NCBI RefSeq assembly: GCF_900091505.1
Contig: NZ_LT607409.1
Location: 6,076,001 to 6,140,000 of the forward strand
Reading direction: 5' to 3'
Length of the DNA: 64,000 nt
From: Micromonospora chokoriensis
GTDB lineage: Bacteria > Actinomycetota > Actinomycetes > Mycobacteriales > Micromonosporaceae
Under the pieces are notes generated by a model. It ran no database searches. It was not told the origin of the DNA and saw only the letters and a list, made by a program, of their open reading frames with translations. Below, piece after piece: positions 49,510 to 58,264 of the stretch (its first letter is position 1; each line of letters begins with the position of its first letter). The position numbers and the translations under genes are program-made.

Positions 49510-51120
49510 GTGAAGTCCAGAGTCCTCCGTCGGGTCGCCGCGTCCGCCGTGGCACTCGCCTGCGCCGTGCTGGGGGCGGTGGCGCTGCCGGCCGCCCCGG
49601 CGTCCGCCAGCCCGATCCGCAACACCACCCCCTGGTCAGTGCTGTTGTGCAAGTTCAGCGACAAGCCGACGGAGCCCAAGACGCCGTCGCACTTCGCCAA
49701 CTTCCTCACGGCGACCGGCATCGGCACCGGCGGGGTGGCGGACTACCTGGCCGACCAGTCCGGCGGTCGGGTGTCGTTGGCCGGCTCGGTGGTGCGGGGC
49801 TGGTACACGATGCCGTACACACTGGCGCAGTTCCAGTCGATCGACAGGTGGACCCGGACCCAGCGCTGCGTGGACACCGCGGCGGCCGCCGGCTACGCGG
49901 TGCCCGCCGGCAACCGGATCGCGGTCATGCTCAACGACTGGGTGGACTCCGGCGCGGCCGGTGGTCGGGTGCTGCTCGACCCGGGCGCCTGGAACGTCGG
50001 CTTCGCCGCGCACGAGATGCTGCACGGCTACAACCTGGGCCACTCGTTCTCCAACGACACCACCTACCAGAACGCGTCGTGGTCCCAGCCGGGCGAGTAC
50101 GACGACCCGTGGGACGAGATGAGCGCGATGCACATCTACGCCTTCGGCACCGCGAACTACGGCACCAGCGCGGTCGGGCTCAACGGTCCCAACCGGGACG
50201 AGTTGGGCTGGCTGCCGAAGAACCGGATCTTCACCATGGGCGCCGACGGGGTCGGCTCCCGCAGTCTCACCCTGGCCCCGCTGGAGGTGCCCGCCGCGAG
50301 CGGCCCGCAGCTGGTCCGGATCCCGTTCGACCCGGCCGACCTGTTCCACTACTACACCGTCGAGTTCCGCCGGAAGACCGGTTGGAGCGCCGGCATCCCG
50401 GCCGACACGGTGCTGCTGCACGAGGTCCGCAACGGCACACCCACCCTGCTGCGTACCGGCCCCGGCGGCGGTCCGGCCCAGTCACTCAACGCGGGCGGCG
50501 TGCAGATCGGCGTGAACTGGCTCTCCGGCAACGCCGCCTCGGTGACCGTGACGACCGACGTGGTCAACCGCTGCCTGCAGGGGTACGTCTGGCGCGAGGC
50601 CCGCGCGGGCGACCTGGTCTGCGTCACCGGAGCCACCCGCAGCCAGGTGTGGGCGGACAACGCCGCCGCGGCGAGCCGTTGGGTGAACGGCCCGTACGGC
50701 CCGCACACCTGCGTCGCCGGCTACGTCTGGCGGGAGGCGTACGCCGGGGACGACGTCTGTGTCACCGGGGCGCAACGCACCCAGGCCGCCGCCGACAACG
50801 CCGCCGCCGCGTCCCGCCGCAACCCGGCGCGGCTGGTGTCCGGCCCGAACACCTGCGTCAGCGGGTACGTGTGGCGCGACGCCGACCAGTCCGACTACGT
50901 CTGCGTGACCGGCACGACCCGCTCCCAGGTGCTCGCGGACAACGCGGTCGCCGCGAGTCGCTGGGTCAGCGGCCCGTACGGCCCGCACACCTGCGTCGCC
51001 GGCTACGTGTGGCGGGAGGCGTTCATCGGGGACGACGTCTGTGTCACCGGGACGCAACGCACCCAGGCCGCCGCCGACAACGCCGCCGGCCCCGGCCGGG
51101 TGCTGCGTCCGGGCGGCTGA
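49510..51120 (+). CDS. secreted M6-like zinc metalloprotease with four C-terminal repeats
   Basis: A 536-residue exported protein. The signal peptide ends near ASAS (about residue 37). The catalytic region has HEMLHGYNLGHS: His168, Glu169, His172 and His178 in metzincin spacing, with Asn where the usual Gly stands, and a Met-turn-like DEMSAM near residue 200. GGVADYLADQSGGRV is typical of the M6 family. From residue 355 four repeats of 46-48 residues follow, each CxxGYVWREA-x-GD-VCVTG-x-R-x-Q-x-ADNA. It should cleave proteins outside the cell. The GTG at 49510 has GGGA 8 nt upstream and opens the signal peptide; the upstream open frame has none. Confidence 0.8.
   Translation: MKSRVLRRVAASAVALACAVLGAVALPAAPASASPIRNTTPWSVLLCKFSDKPTEPKTPSHFANFLTATGIGTGGVADYLADQSGGRVSLAGSVVRGWYTMPYTLAQFQSIDRWTRTQRCVDTAAAAGYAVPAGNRIAVMLNDWVDSGAAGGRVLLDPGAWNVGFAAHEMLHGYNLGHSFSNDTTYQNASWSQPGEYDDPWDEMSAMHIYAFGTANYGTSAVGLNGPNRDELGWLPKNRIFTMGADGVGSRSLTLAPLEVPAASGPQLVRIPFDPADLFHYYTVEFRRKTGWSAGIPADTVLLHEVRNGTPTLLRTGPGGGPAQSLNAGGVQIGVNWLSGNAASVTVTTDVVNRCLQGYVWREARAGDLVCVTGATRSQVWADNAAAASRWVNGPYGPHTCVAGYVWREAYAGDDVCVTGAQRTQAAADNAAAASRRNPARLVSGPNTCVSGYVWRDADQSDYVCVTGTTRSQVLADNAVAASRWVSGPYGPHTCVAGYVWREAFIGDDVCVTGTQRTQAAADNAAGPGRVLRPGG
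50572..51099 (+). repeat. four tandem 46-48-codon repeats in the protease gene
   Basis: Repeat units begin at the Cys codons 50572, 50710, 50854 and 50992. Units 2 and 4 are nearly identical in DNA, and units 1 and 3 match each other better than their neighbours, so the array looks like a doubled two-unit block (A-B-A-B). Confidence 0.85.
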
Positions 51121-51129
51121 CCGACCGCG

Positions 51130-51155
51130 CCCCCGGTGGCTGCGGCCACCGGGGG
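51130..51155. terminator. hairpin terminator after the protease gene
   Basis: An 11-bp perfect stem (51130-51140 with 51145-51155, CCCCCGGTGGC and its complement) with a 4-nt loop, 9 nt after the stop. Confidence 0.75.
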
Positions 51156-51257
51156 CCTGCCCGGCCGGAGGTGCGGGTGTCGGCCGCCGGAAGCGGCGCG
51201 AGAGGTGGACCTGGGAGCGCCGGCCGGGCGGCGGCACCAGCGTGGTGCGGGAGCTCC

Positions 51258-52520
51258 CTAGATCGGGTCGACGGGATCCATCTGGCCGACGACACCGACG
51301 TTGAGCGGGTCGGCCAGCAGCTTGTCGAACGCCAACTCGGCGGCGCCGATCAGGACGGCGTCGCGGCCGAGGGCCGCCGCACGCAACCGCAGGTACTCGC
51401 GGGAGGCGGGCAGTGGCATGGTGTCCAGCCGCTCACGGACCACGTCCGCGCCGGCGGTGAAGATGTCGCGAAGCGACCCACCGAACACCACGGCGTCCGG
51501 GTTGACCACGTTGACCAGGTTCGCCACACCGAAGCCGAGCCAGTCGGCGACCTGCGCGACCGCCGCGCCGGCGGTCCGGTCGCCGTCCGCCGCCGCGCGC
51601 AGCACCTCGGCCACCGCCGCGCGGTCGCTCGGATCCCGGCCGGCGTGCCGCAGCAGGGCCGCTTCGGAGATCTCGGTCTCCCAGCAGCCACGCGACCCGC
51701 AGCCGCAGGGCAGGCCGTTCGGGTTGACCACCATGTGGCCGACCTTGCCGCTGTGGCCCCGGTGGCCGATCACCAGCCGACCACCGACGATGATGCCGGC
51801 GCTGATGCCGAGGTCGCCGTGCAGGTAGATGATGTCGTCGATGCCCGTCGCCACACCACGGACCTGCTCGGCCAGGGCAGCGATGTCGGCCAGGTCGCCG
51901 GTCACGAAACCCGGGCCGGCGCTGAACTCCGCCTCCAGGGCGACACCGAGCGTCTCGTCGACGCCGGCGATCCGGATCCTGCCGTCCGGCTCGCGGGTGG
52001 TGTCGGTGGCCGCGACCGCCCCACCGACCAGCAGGGCGTCGGGGGCCACGGATCGTTCCATGTCCCGGACCAGGTCGGCGAGGGGCCGGACGGCGTCGAT
52101 CGCCGACGTGCCGCTGGGTCGCGGGATCTCCCGCAGGTCCAGGATCTGCCCCCCGAGACCGACCCGAGCGGCGCGTAACCGGGCCGCGTCGATGCTCAGG
52201 GCGTGCGCGTAGACCCGGTCGGAGCGGGGACTGACCACCAGCGACGGCCGACCGGCGCGGCGCACGCTCGCCGGCGCCCCCTCGGTGACCAGCCCGCTGG
52301 CCACCAGGTCGGCGGCGAGGGCGCCGATGGTGCTGCGGTTGAGGCCGAGCTGGCTGGTCAGTTCGGCCCGGGACGTCGGTCCGTGCAGGTGGACGTAGCG
52401 CAGGACGGCGCCGAGGTTCTGCCGCCGGATCTCCTCCTGGCTCGCGCCAGGGACCGCCGGAAGCGGTGATTCGGTGGTACGACCGACGCCGGTTGGCCTG
52501 GCCCGGACTGGTGCCGCCAC
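51258..52520 (-). CDS. ROK-family transcriptional regulator
   Basis: A 420-residue NagC/XylR-type repressor. An N-terminal winged helix (RQNLGAVLRYVHLHGPTSRAEL, LNRSTIGALAADLV) precedes a ROK sugar-kinase-like domain with the zinc motif C-G-C-G-S-R-G-C-W-E near residue 270 and the preceding GHM. The kinase catalytic region DLGISAGII is kept in outline. It most likely senses a sugar and controls the adjoining ABC operon; xylose or glucose derivatives are typical. AAGGAGG lies 8 nt before the GTG at 52520. It lies downstream of the sugar operon, after a terminator hairpin, and so may have its own promoter. Confidence 0.92.
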   Translation of the reverse strand: MAAPVRARPTGVGRTTESPLPAVPGASQEEIRRQNLGAVLRYVHLHGPTSRAELTSQLGLNRSTIGALAADLVASGLVTEGAPASVRRAGRPSLVVSPRSDRVYAHALSIDAARLRAARVGLGGQILDLREIPRPSGTSAIDAVRPLADLVRDMERSVAPDALLVGGAVAATDTTREPDGRIRIAGVDETLGVALEAEFSAGPGFVTGDLADIAALAEQVRGVATGIDDIIYLHGDLGISAGIIVGGRLVIGHRGHSGKVGHMVVNPNGLPCGCGSRGCWETEISEAALLRHAGRDPSDRAAVAEVLRAAADGDRTAGAAVAQVADWLGFGVANLVNVVNPDAVVFGGSLRDIFTAGADVVRERLDTMPLPASREYLRLRAAALGRDAVLIGAAELAFDKLLADPLNVGVVGQMDPVDPI

Positions 52521-52572
52521 GGTCAGACCTCCTTCCGGGTCGAAGCCGATGGGCGCGGGGGTGCGGAGACGA

Positions 52573-52608
52573 CGATGGGTCCCGGTGGTGGAGACCCGGG
52601 ACCCATCG
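52573..52608. terminator. hairpin terminator of the sugar ABC operon
   Basis: A 13-bp perfect stem (52573-52585 with 52596-52608, CGATGGGTCCCGG and its complement) and a 10-nt loop, 24 nt after the binding-protein gene. It separates the transporter from the ROK gene. Confidence 0.8.
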
Positions 52609-52632
52609 GCGTTGCTACCTACCGTGCGGTGA

Positions 52633-53739
52633 TTACTTGGTGAGCGGCGCGAGCTTCGGGTCGTTGGCGTACGCCTCGGCCGCGTTCGCCTTGGTGACGG
52701 CGACCGGCGGGAGCAGGTACGTGTCGACGACCTTGCTGCCGTTGTTGTAGGACTTGGTGTCGTTCACCTGCGGGGTGTTACCGGCCTGGAGAGCCTTGAC
52801 CATGTTGATGGTCTCCTTCACCAGGTTGCGGGTGTCCTTGTTGATCGTCATGTACTGCTCGCCCTTGACGATCGACTTGACCGACTCGACCTCGGAGTCC
52901 TGACCGGTGACGACCGGGACCGGCTTGCCAGCACCCTTGACCGAGGTGATGATCGCGCGGGCCAGGGTGTCGTTCGGGGAGAGGACGCCGTCCAGCTCCT
53001 TGTTGCCGTAGGTGGAGGTCAGCAGCTGGTCCATGCGGGCCTGCGCACCCTCGGCCTTCCAGCCCTGGATGGCGGTCTGCTTGACGTCCTTCTGACCCGA
53101 GGCGACGACGACGTTGCCCTTGTCGATCTCCGGCTTGAGCACGTCCATCGCGCCGTTGAAGAAGACACCGGCGTTGTTGTCGTCCGGCGAGCCGGAGAAC
53201 AGCTCGATGTTGTACGGGCCGTTCGGCTTCTTGGCCTTCATGCCGTCCAGCAGGGCCTGGCCCTGGAGCTGGCCGACCTTGAAGTTGTCGAACGCGACGT
53301 AGTAGTCGAGGTCCGGCGTGTTGGTGATCAGCCGGTCGTACGCGATGACCTTGGCGCCGGCGGCGTGCGCCGCGGCGACCTGGGTCGCCAGCTGCGCGGC
53401 GTCGGTCGCGCCGATGACGATGACCTTGGCGCCCTTGGTGGTCATGGCGGTGATCTGGGCCTGCTGGTCGGCGACCGTGGTCGACGCGCCGGCGTACTGC
53501 ACGTCAGCCTGGAAACCGGCCTCCTTGAGACCGTTGGTGAACAGGTCACCGGCGAGGACCCAGTTCTCCGAGGTCTTGGCCGGGAGGGCCACGCCGATCA
53601 GCGAGTTGGCCGCGAAGCCCTTGGCGTCGCCGCCCTTGGAGCCCGCGTCGTCGCCGTCGCGACCGGAGCCGCAGCCCGCGAGGGCCAGCATGGCGGCGGC
53701 GCTGACCGCGACCACCGACGTGCCGAAGAATTTGCGCAT
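52633..53739 (-). CDS. multiple-monosaccharide ABC transporter, substrate-binding lipoprotein
   Basis: A 368-residue sugar-binding protein of the ChvE/XylF type. The signal ends in the lipobox LAGC, so it is lipid-anchored outside the cell. The fold is type I periplasmic binding (VIVIGATDAAQLATQV, YDRLITNTPDLDYYVAFDN, ELFSGSPDDNNAGVFFNGAMD, VTGQDSEVESVKSI). The family binds xylose, glucose, arabinose or galactose. The gene lies last in the operon, 54 nt after the permease; AGAAAGGCAAG before the ATG serves as ribosome site. Confidence 0.92.
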   Translation of the reverse strand: MRKFFGTSVVAVSAAAMLALAGCGSGRDGDDAGSKGGDAKGFAANSLIGVALPAKTSENWVLAGDLFTNGLKEAGFQADVQYAGASTTVADQQAQITAMTTKGAKVIVIGATDAAQLATQVAAAHAAGAKVIAYDRLITNTPDLDYYVAFDNFKVGQLQGQALLDGMKAKKPNGPYNIELFSGSPDDNNAGVFFNGAMDVLKPEIDKGNVVVASGQKDVKQTAIQGWKAEGAQARMDQLLTSTYGNKELDGVLSPNDTLARAIITSVKGAGKPVPVVTGQDSEVESVKSIVKGEQYMTINKDTRNLVKETINMVKALQAGNTPQVNDTKSYNNGSKVVDTYLLPPVAVTKANAAEAYANDPKLAPLTK

Positions 53740-53793
53740 GGTGAGGACTTGCCTTTCTGGAGGTGTAACGGGGTGGTGAGAGTTCGGTGGCCG

Positions 53794-55092
53794 TCAGCCG
53801 GACACCGCTGCCTTGGCGGGCTCGCGCTCCGCGTCCGGCGGTGAGGCGGGCGGGGCGGAGTCGTCGCGGCGGAACGGCCGCATCAGGCTCCCGATGATGG
53901 AGAAGCGCCCCTGGCTCTTGTTGTAGACGTCGATCGCGACGGCCAGCAGCAGGACCAGGCCCTTGATGATCTGGACCTTGTCGGTGCCCACGCCCTGAAG
54001 CTGGAGGCCGTTGTTGAGCACGGCCATGACCAGACCACCGACGATCGAGCCGCTGATGGTGCCGATACCACCGGCGACGGCTGCGCCACCGATGAAGACA
54101 GCGGCGATGGCGTCCAGCTCCCAGCCGTTACCGTCCTGCGGGCCAGATGCCTGCGAACGGGCCACGAAGATCATGCCGGCCAGCGAGGCCAGGATGGACA
54201 TGTTCATCATGACGAAGAAGTTGACCCGCTTGAGCTTCACGCCGGACAGCTCGGCCGCCCGGGAGTTACCGCCCACCGCGTAGATGTGCCGGCCACCGGC
54301 CGTGTTGCGGGTGTAGAAGGAGTACGCGATGACCAGCGCCACCAGGATGATGCCGGAGATCGGGAAGCTGGTGCCGACGCGACCACTGGCGAAGCGCAGC
54401 GCCGCGAAGGCGATGACCCCGACCATGACGGCCATCCGCAGGATCGAGATCCACATGGGCGCCGGGTCGGCGTCCATCGCCCGACGGGTGTTGCGGGCCT
54501 GGATCTCGCGCCACACCACGGCTACCGCGGCGGCCAGGCCGAGCAGCAGCGTGGCGTTGTTGTAGCCGGTGTTCGGGCCGAACTCGGGCAGGAAGCCCGA
54601 GCCGATCTCCCGGAAGCCCTCCGGCACCGGGATGCTCTGCGCGTTGCCGATGAACTGGTTGCCACCGCGGAAGAGCAGCATGCCGGCCAGGGTGACGATG
54701 AACGCCGGCACCCCGATGTACGCCACCCAGAAGCCCTGCCAGGCGCCGATCACCGCGCCGATGGCGAGGCCGAACACGATGGCGGCGGGCCAGGGCAGAT
54801 CCCACTCGGTCATCGACTTGGCGACCAGGATGCCGGTGAACGCCGCGACCGAGCCGACCGACAGGTCGATGTGCCCGGCGACGATCACCATGAGCATGCC
54901 GATGGCCAGAATCAGGATGTACGAGTTCTGCTGGAACAGCGCGATCAGGTTGTCCGACCGCAGCGTCAGCCCGTTGGTCCAGATCTGGAAGATCAGAACG
55001 ATCGCCACCAGGGTGAAGATCATGCCGAACTGACGGGCGTTGGAGGTCGTGCCTCCAAACAGGTTCTTCTGAAGGTCCTTGATACGGCTCAT
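53794..55092 (-). CDS. mmsB: multiple-monosaccharide ABC transporter, permease (MmsB/GguB-like)
   Basis: A 432-residue permease of the ribose/xylose (BPD_transp_2) family with about 10-11 helices. The signature AGHIDLSVGSVAAFTG is present in the N-terminal third; GGAAVAGGIGTISGSIVGG is the conserved coupling region near residue 335. The C-terminus is a charged, Pro-rich tail (PPASPPDAEREPAK). It carries the sugar delivered by the lipoprotein encoded next. The ATG at 55092 overlaps the ATPase stop (ATGA), so the two are coupled. Confidence 0.93.
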   Translation of the reverse strand: MSRIKDLQKNLFGGTTSNARQFGMIFTLVAIVLIFQIWTNGLTLRSDNLIALFQQNSYILILAIGMLMVIVAGHIDLSVGSVAAFTGILVAKSMTEWDLPWPAAIVFGLAIGAVIGAWQGFWVAYIGVPAFIVTLAGMLLFRGGNQFIGNAQSIPVPEGFREIGSGFLPEFGPNTGYNNATLLLGLAAAVAVVWREIQARNTRRAMDADPAPMWISILRMAVMVGVIAFAALRFASGRVGTSFPISGIILVALVIAYSFYTRNTAGGRHIYAVGGNSRAAELSGVKLKRVNFFVMMNMSILASLAGMIFVARSQASGPQDGNGWELDAIAAVFIGGAAVAGGIGTISGSIVGGLVMAVLNNGLQLQGVGTDKVQIIKGLVLLLAVAIDVYNKSQGRFSIIGSLMRPFRRDDSAPPASPPDAEREPAKAAVSG

Positions 55093-56636
55093 CGGGTGGC
55101 CAACTTCTTCGTCGAGGTCATCTGCTTCATGAGGGTCTCCGGGTCCGCGTCCGCCCGAGCGATCTCGCCCGTGATGGCGCCTTCGAACACGGTGTAGATG
55201 CGGTCGCAGAGCCCGATCAGCTCAGGCAGCTCCGAGGAGATGACGACGACGCCCTTCCCCTGGTCGGCGAGCCGCTGGATGATGCCGTAGATCTCGTACT
55301 TCGCACCCACGTCGATGCCGCGGGTCGGCTCGTCGAGGATCAGCAGGTCCGGGTCGGTGAACATCCACTTGGCCAGGACGACCTTCTGCTGGTTGCCGCC
55401 GGAGAGCTTGGAGACGCCCTCGTCGACCGTGGGGGCCTTGGTCCGCAGCTCCTTGCGGTACGACTCGGCCGCCTGGTACTCCTCGACCTCGTTCAGCACG
55501 CCGTGGTGCGAGATCTTGGACAGCTTGGCGGCCACCGTCGACGTCTTGATGTCGTCGAGCAGGTTGAGGCCGAGCGCCTTGCGGTCCTCGCTGACGTACG
55601 CGAGCCCGTTGTCGATGGCGTCCGCCACCGACTTCAGGACGATCTCCTTGCCGTCCTTGATGATCGTGCCCGACTCGTACACCCCGTAGGAGCGACCGAA
55701 GACGCTCATCGCGAGCTCGGTGCGGCCCGCGCCCATCAGGCCGGCGAAGCCGACGATCTCGCCGCGGCGCACCACGAAGCTCTCGTTCTTGCAGACCATC
55801 CGGTCGGCGGAGATCGGGTGTCGGACGTTCCAGTTGCGGACCTCGAAGAAGACGTCGCCGATCTTCGGGGTGTGGTCCGGGAACCGGCTGCTCAGCTCAC
55901 GGCCGACCATGCCCCGCACGATCCGGTCCTCGTCGACCCCGTCCGCCTTGACGTCGAGGGTCTCCACGGTCCGGCCGTCGCGCAGGATGGTGATCTGGTC
56001 GGCGATCGCCTCGATCTCGTTGAGCTTGTGCGAGATCATGATCGAGGTGATGCCGCGGGAGCGGAACCCGCGCAGCAGGTCCAGCAGGTGCCGGGAGTCG
56101 GCCTCGTTCAGCGCCGCGGTGGGCTCGTCGAGGATGAGCAGCTTCACGTCCTTGGCGAACGCCTTGGCGATCTCCACGAGCTGCTGCTTACCGACGCCGA
56201 TGTCCTTGATCAGGGTGTCCGGATCCTCCTCCAGACCGACCCGGGCCATCAGGTCCAGCGCCATGCGGTTCGCGGCCTTCCAGTCGATCGCGCCCCGCTT
56301 GCGCGGTTCGTTGCCGAGGAAGATGTTCTCGGCGATCGACATGCCCGGAATGAGCGCGAGCTCCTGGTGAATGATCACGATGCCGGCGTTCTCGCTGGCC
56401 CGGATGTCGGAGAACTTGCTCTCCGACCCCTGGTAGACGATCTGGCCGTCGTAGCTGCCGTGTGGGTAGACCCCGCTGAGCACCTTCATCAGCGTGGACT
56501 TGCCCGCACCGTTCTCGCCGCAGATGGCATGGATCTCGCCGGCGCGAACCACCAGGTTGACGTCGGAGAGGGCCTTGACTCCGGGGAACTCCTTGGTGAT
56601 GGAGCGCATCTCAAGGAGGATCGGCACGTCGCTCAT
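55089..56636 (-). CDS. mmsA: multiple-monosaccharide ABC transporter, ATPase (MmsA/GguA-like)
   Basis: A 515-residue double ABC ATPase. The N-terminal half has Walker A GENGAGKST, signature-region IGVGKQQLVEIAKAF and Walker B LLILDEPTAAL. The C-terminal half has the degenerate Walker A GLMGAGRTE and an intact LSGGNQQKVVLAKW signature with LLILDEPTRGID, typical of sugar ATPases such as XylG and RbsA. It energises the MmsB-like permease. The ATG at 56636 (MSDVPILLEM) is preferred; a GTG four codons earlier is possible. First gene of the operon; a palindrome lies 39 nt upstream. Confidence 0.93.
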   Translation of the reverse strand: MSDVPILLEMRSITKEFPGVKALSDVNLVVRAGEIHAICGENGAGKSTLMKVLSGVYPHGSYDGQIVYQGSESKFSDIRASENAGIVIIHQELALIPGMSIAENIFLGNEPRKRGAIDWKAANRMALDLMARVGLEEDPDTLIKDIGVGKQQLVEIAKAFAKDVKLLILDEPTAALNEADSRHLLDLLRGFRSRGITSIMISHKLNEIEAIADQITILRDGRTVETLDVKADGVDEDRIVRGMVGRELSSRFPDHTPKIGDVFFEVRNWNVRHPISADRMVCKNESFVVRRGEIVGFAGLMGAGRTELAMSVFGRSYGVYESGTIIKDGKEIVLKSVADAIDNGLAYVSEDRKALGLNLLDDIKTSTVAAKLSKISHHGVLNEVEEYQAAESYRKELRTKAPTVDEGVSKLSGGNQQKVVLAKWMFTDPDLLILDEPTRGIDVGAKYEIYGIIQRLADQGKGVVVISSELPELIGLCDRIYTVFEGAITGEIARADADPETLMKQMTSTKKLATR

Positions 56637-56674
56637 AGCTCGTACCACCTCGCCAACGTCATCGGTTGCCTCCG

Positions 56675-56689
56675 GAAGGTTGAACCTTC
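56675..56689. promoter_or_regulatory. 15-bp palindrome upstream of the sugar operon
   Basis: GAAGGTT G AACCTTC is a perfect inverted repeat 39 nt before the mmsA-like start. Position fits an operator, with the ROK regulator as first candidate; ROK sites are often AT-richer, so this is a guess. Confidence 0.5.
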
Positions 56690-57129
56690 ACTTGGTTTTG
56701 TTGTTGACGGCAACGTATTGCGGCCGCAGGGTCATCCGCAAGGCGAGGGCCTGTTGAAAATGTAACAATCCGGCAATATAGACGTACCGCAGTATTCGCC
56801 CGTCACAGCCGCATCTCCAGCCCCGCCCGGCACCTTCGCGCGCCGGTGGCAACGTTGTCAAATGATAGTCACGACGCACCCGGGCCCGACGACCCCTTGA
56901 CCGGGCCCGCCACCAGGCATGATCCACGGCAACCTGGCGGCCGTCGCCGCACCCGCGTGCCGACCGCCATCGAATGACCCTGATCGGGCGGCGACGCCGT
57001 CAGCACCTCCGGGACACCACCCGGACTCGACGGGAAGTGGTGTGACCCACGCCTCTCCCGGCGGGTCGGATCGACGGACGTCGTCGTGACACGCCCGTCA
57101 CCAGGAGCGGGATCCGCGCCCTAACGTCC
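56690..57129. other. 440-nt gap: AT-rich promoter region, then gene-free DNA
   Basis: 56690-56790 is unusually AT-rich for this genome and probably holds the promoter(s) of the sugar operon; on the minus strand TATATT-like bases occur near 56775, without a secure -35. From about 56800 to 57129 no frame is convincing. CGGGCCCG occurs at 56881-56888 and 56902-56909, and ACACCAC (57014-57020) pairs with GTGGTGT (57037-57043), both too weak to call. Confidence 0.4.
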
Positions 57130-57420
57130 CTTAAGGCCGATTCCGGATCGATCCGCACGGTCTTTCCCCGCTGGCGGTCGGCTGGCTGCACGACCTCGAA
57201 GCCCTCGCCGCGGACGGCACGGACATCGCACGTGCCGACGCTCCTGCTGGCGGGCGCCGACACGTGGGAGCCGATGCCCACCACCGTCAACGCTTCGGCG
57301 GCGGCGATGCCGACGGCGCGTCACGTCGTCAGGCCCGGCCAGTCGCACTTCGCGACCATGACGGCACCCCACCTCTTCGCCGACGCGCTGCGGCAGGTCT
57401 TCGCGGAGGTCTCGGGATAG
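57130..57420 (+). pseudogene. 3' remnant of an alpha/beta hydrolase gene, frameshifted
   Basis: The last 63 codons from 57232 (PTLLLAGADTWEPMPTTVNA, RPGQSHFATMTAPHLFADAL) form the C-terminal end of an alpha/beta hydrolase with the acid and the catalytic His (GQSHF). The matching upstream piece, GLSPLAVGWLHDLEALAADG, is in another frame; one base appears missing near 57230. Nothing upstream resembles the N-terminal half or the nucleophile elbow. It is therefore a truncated, frameshifted relic. A 62-residue free peptide is possible but lacks a catalytic serine. Confidence 0.65.
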
Positions 57421-57434
57421 CCCGGGCGCGAGAC

Positions 57435-58106
57435 TCAGCGGGCCAACCGGTCGCGCAGTATCGGGACGCCGTCACCGGACAACTCGGCGAGGACGATGGA
57501 CCGACCGGTCAGCGCGAGCATCACCGCCTCTGCCGCGCCCCGGACCACTCGCCCCTCCCCTGATGCCCAGCCCAGGTCGGTCGCCTCGAACCGCAGGCCG
57601 TCGGTGTGACCTCTGCGCACGAAGGAACCGATCGCGCGACGGTGCACCAGGAAGTCCAGCGACGTCCGGAGCCGATCGGGACGCAGGTCGTGCGGCAGGC
57701 CCAGCGGGCGGCGGATGTCCTGTCCGTGCACCTGGAGGTCGGTGAGCTGGCCGAGGAAGCCAACCCGCGGTGCCCGGAACGGCGTCTCGGCGTTCTCGCG
57801 CAGCAGCGCCGAGATCTCATCGGCCGGTCGGCGGGCGACCATCTCGGCCAGCCGGGCGTTGGCGTGGTGCAGATTGAAGCGACTCCGTAGCAGGAGGGGC
57901 AGAACCCAGCGGCGGCGAGCGGCGAAGGGGGCGACGAGATGAGCGGCCACCTGCCGGACGGTCCATGCGCCGCACAAACTCGGGACGCCCAGTTGCTCGG
58001 GCGTCAGCGTATCGATCAGGTCGGCGGCCCGTCGCCGCTCGTCGCTGATCATGACCATGAGGTCGGTGGGTGTGGGACCTGGCGGGCCGGCGGACGGCGT
58101 GGTCAT
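57435..58106 (-). CDS. mycothiol-dependent maleylpyruvate isomerase family enzyme
   Basis: A 223-residue protein of the MDMPI family. The N-terminal helical domain shows LTPEQLGVPSLCGAWTVRQVAAHLV, where the conserved W-T-V-R-x-V-x-A-H-L carries a metal-ligand His, and LQVHGQDIRRPLG carries the second ligand region. The C-terminal part (GLRFEATDLGWASGEG, VRGAAEAVMLALTGR) is the SCP2-like MDMPI_C module. Members use mycothiol to isomerise or conjugate substrates. GGGGAGG lies 6 nt before the ATG at 58106. The stop is 14 nt from the hydrolase remnant. Confidence 0.88.
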   Translation of the reverse strand: MTTPSAGPPGPTPTDLMVMISDERRRAADLIDTLTPEQLGVPSLCGAWTVRQVAAHLVAPFAARRRWVLPLLLRSRFNLHHANARLAEMVARRPADEISALLRENAETPFRAPRVGFLGQLTDLQVHGQDIRRPLGLPHDLRPDRLRTSLDFLVHRRAIGSFVRRGHTDGLRFEATDLGWASGEGRVVRGAAEAVMLALTGRSIVLAELSGDGVPILRDRLAR

Positions 58107-58219
58107 CGGAGTCCTCCCCGTTAGGACAGTGAACTCGGTCAGTATGCCGACCGCGTCCGTCCGAGACTGCCCCTCGCGGCTGGCTCACGAACCGGGAGCG
58201 CCCTCGCCGACGGGGCCCG

Positions 58220-58257
58220 CCCTCGCCGGTGCGGAGGCTGGGCCGCACCGGCGAGGG
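58220..58257. terminator. strong hairpin terminator of the SDR-tautomerase operon
   Basis: A 15-bp perfect stem (58220-58234 with 58243-58257, CCCTCGCCGGTGCGG and its complement) with an 8-nt loop, 7 nt beyond the tautomerase stop. Confidence 0.85.
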
Positions 58258-58264
58258 GTCGGGT

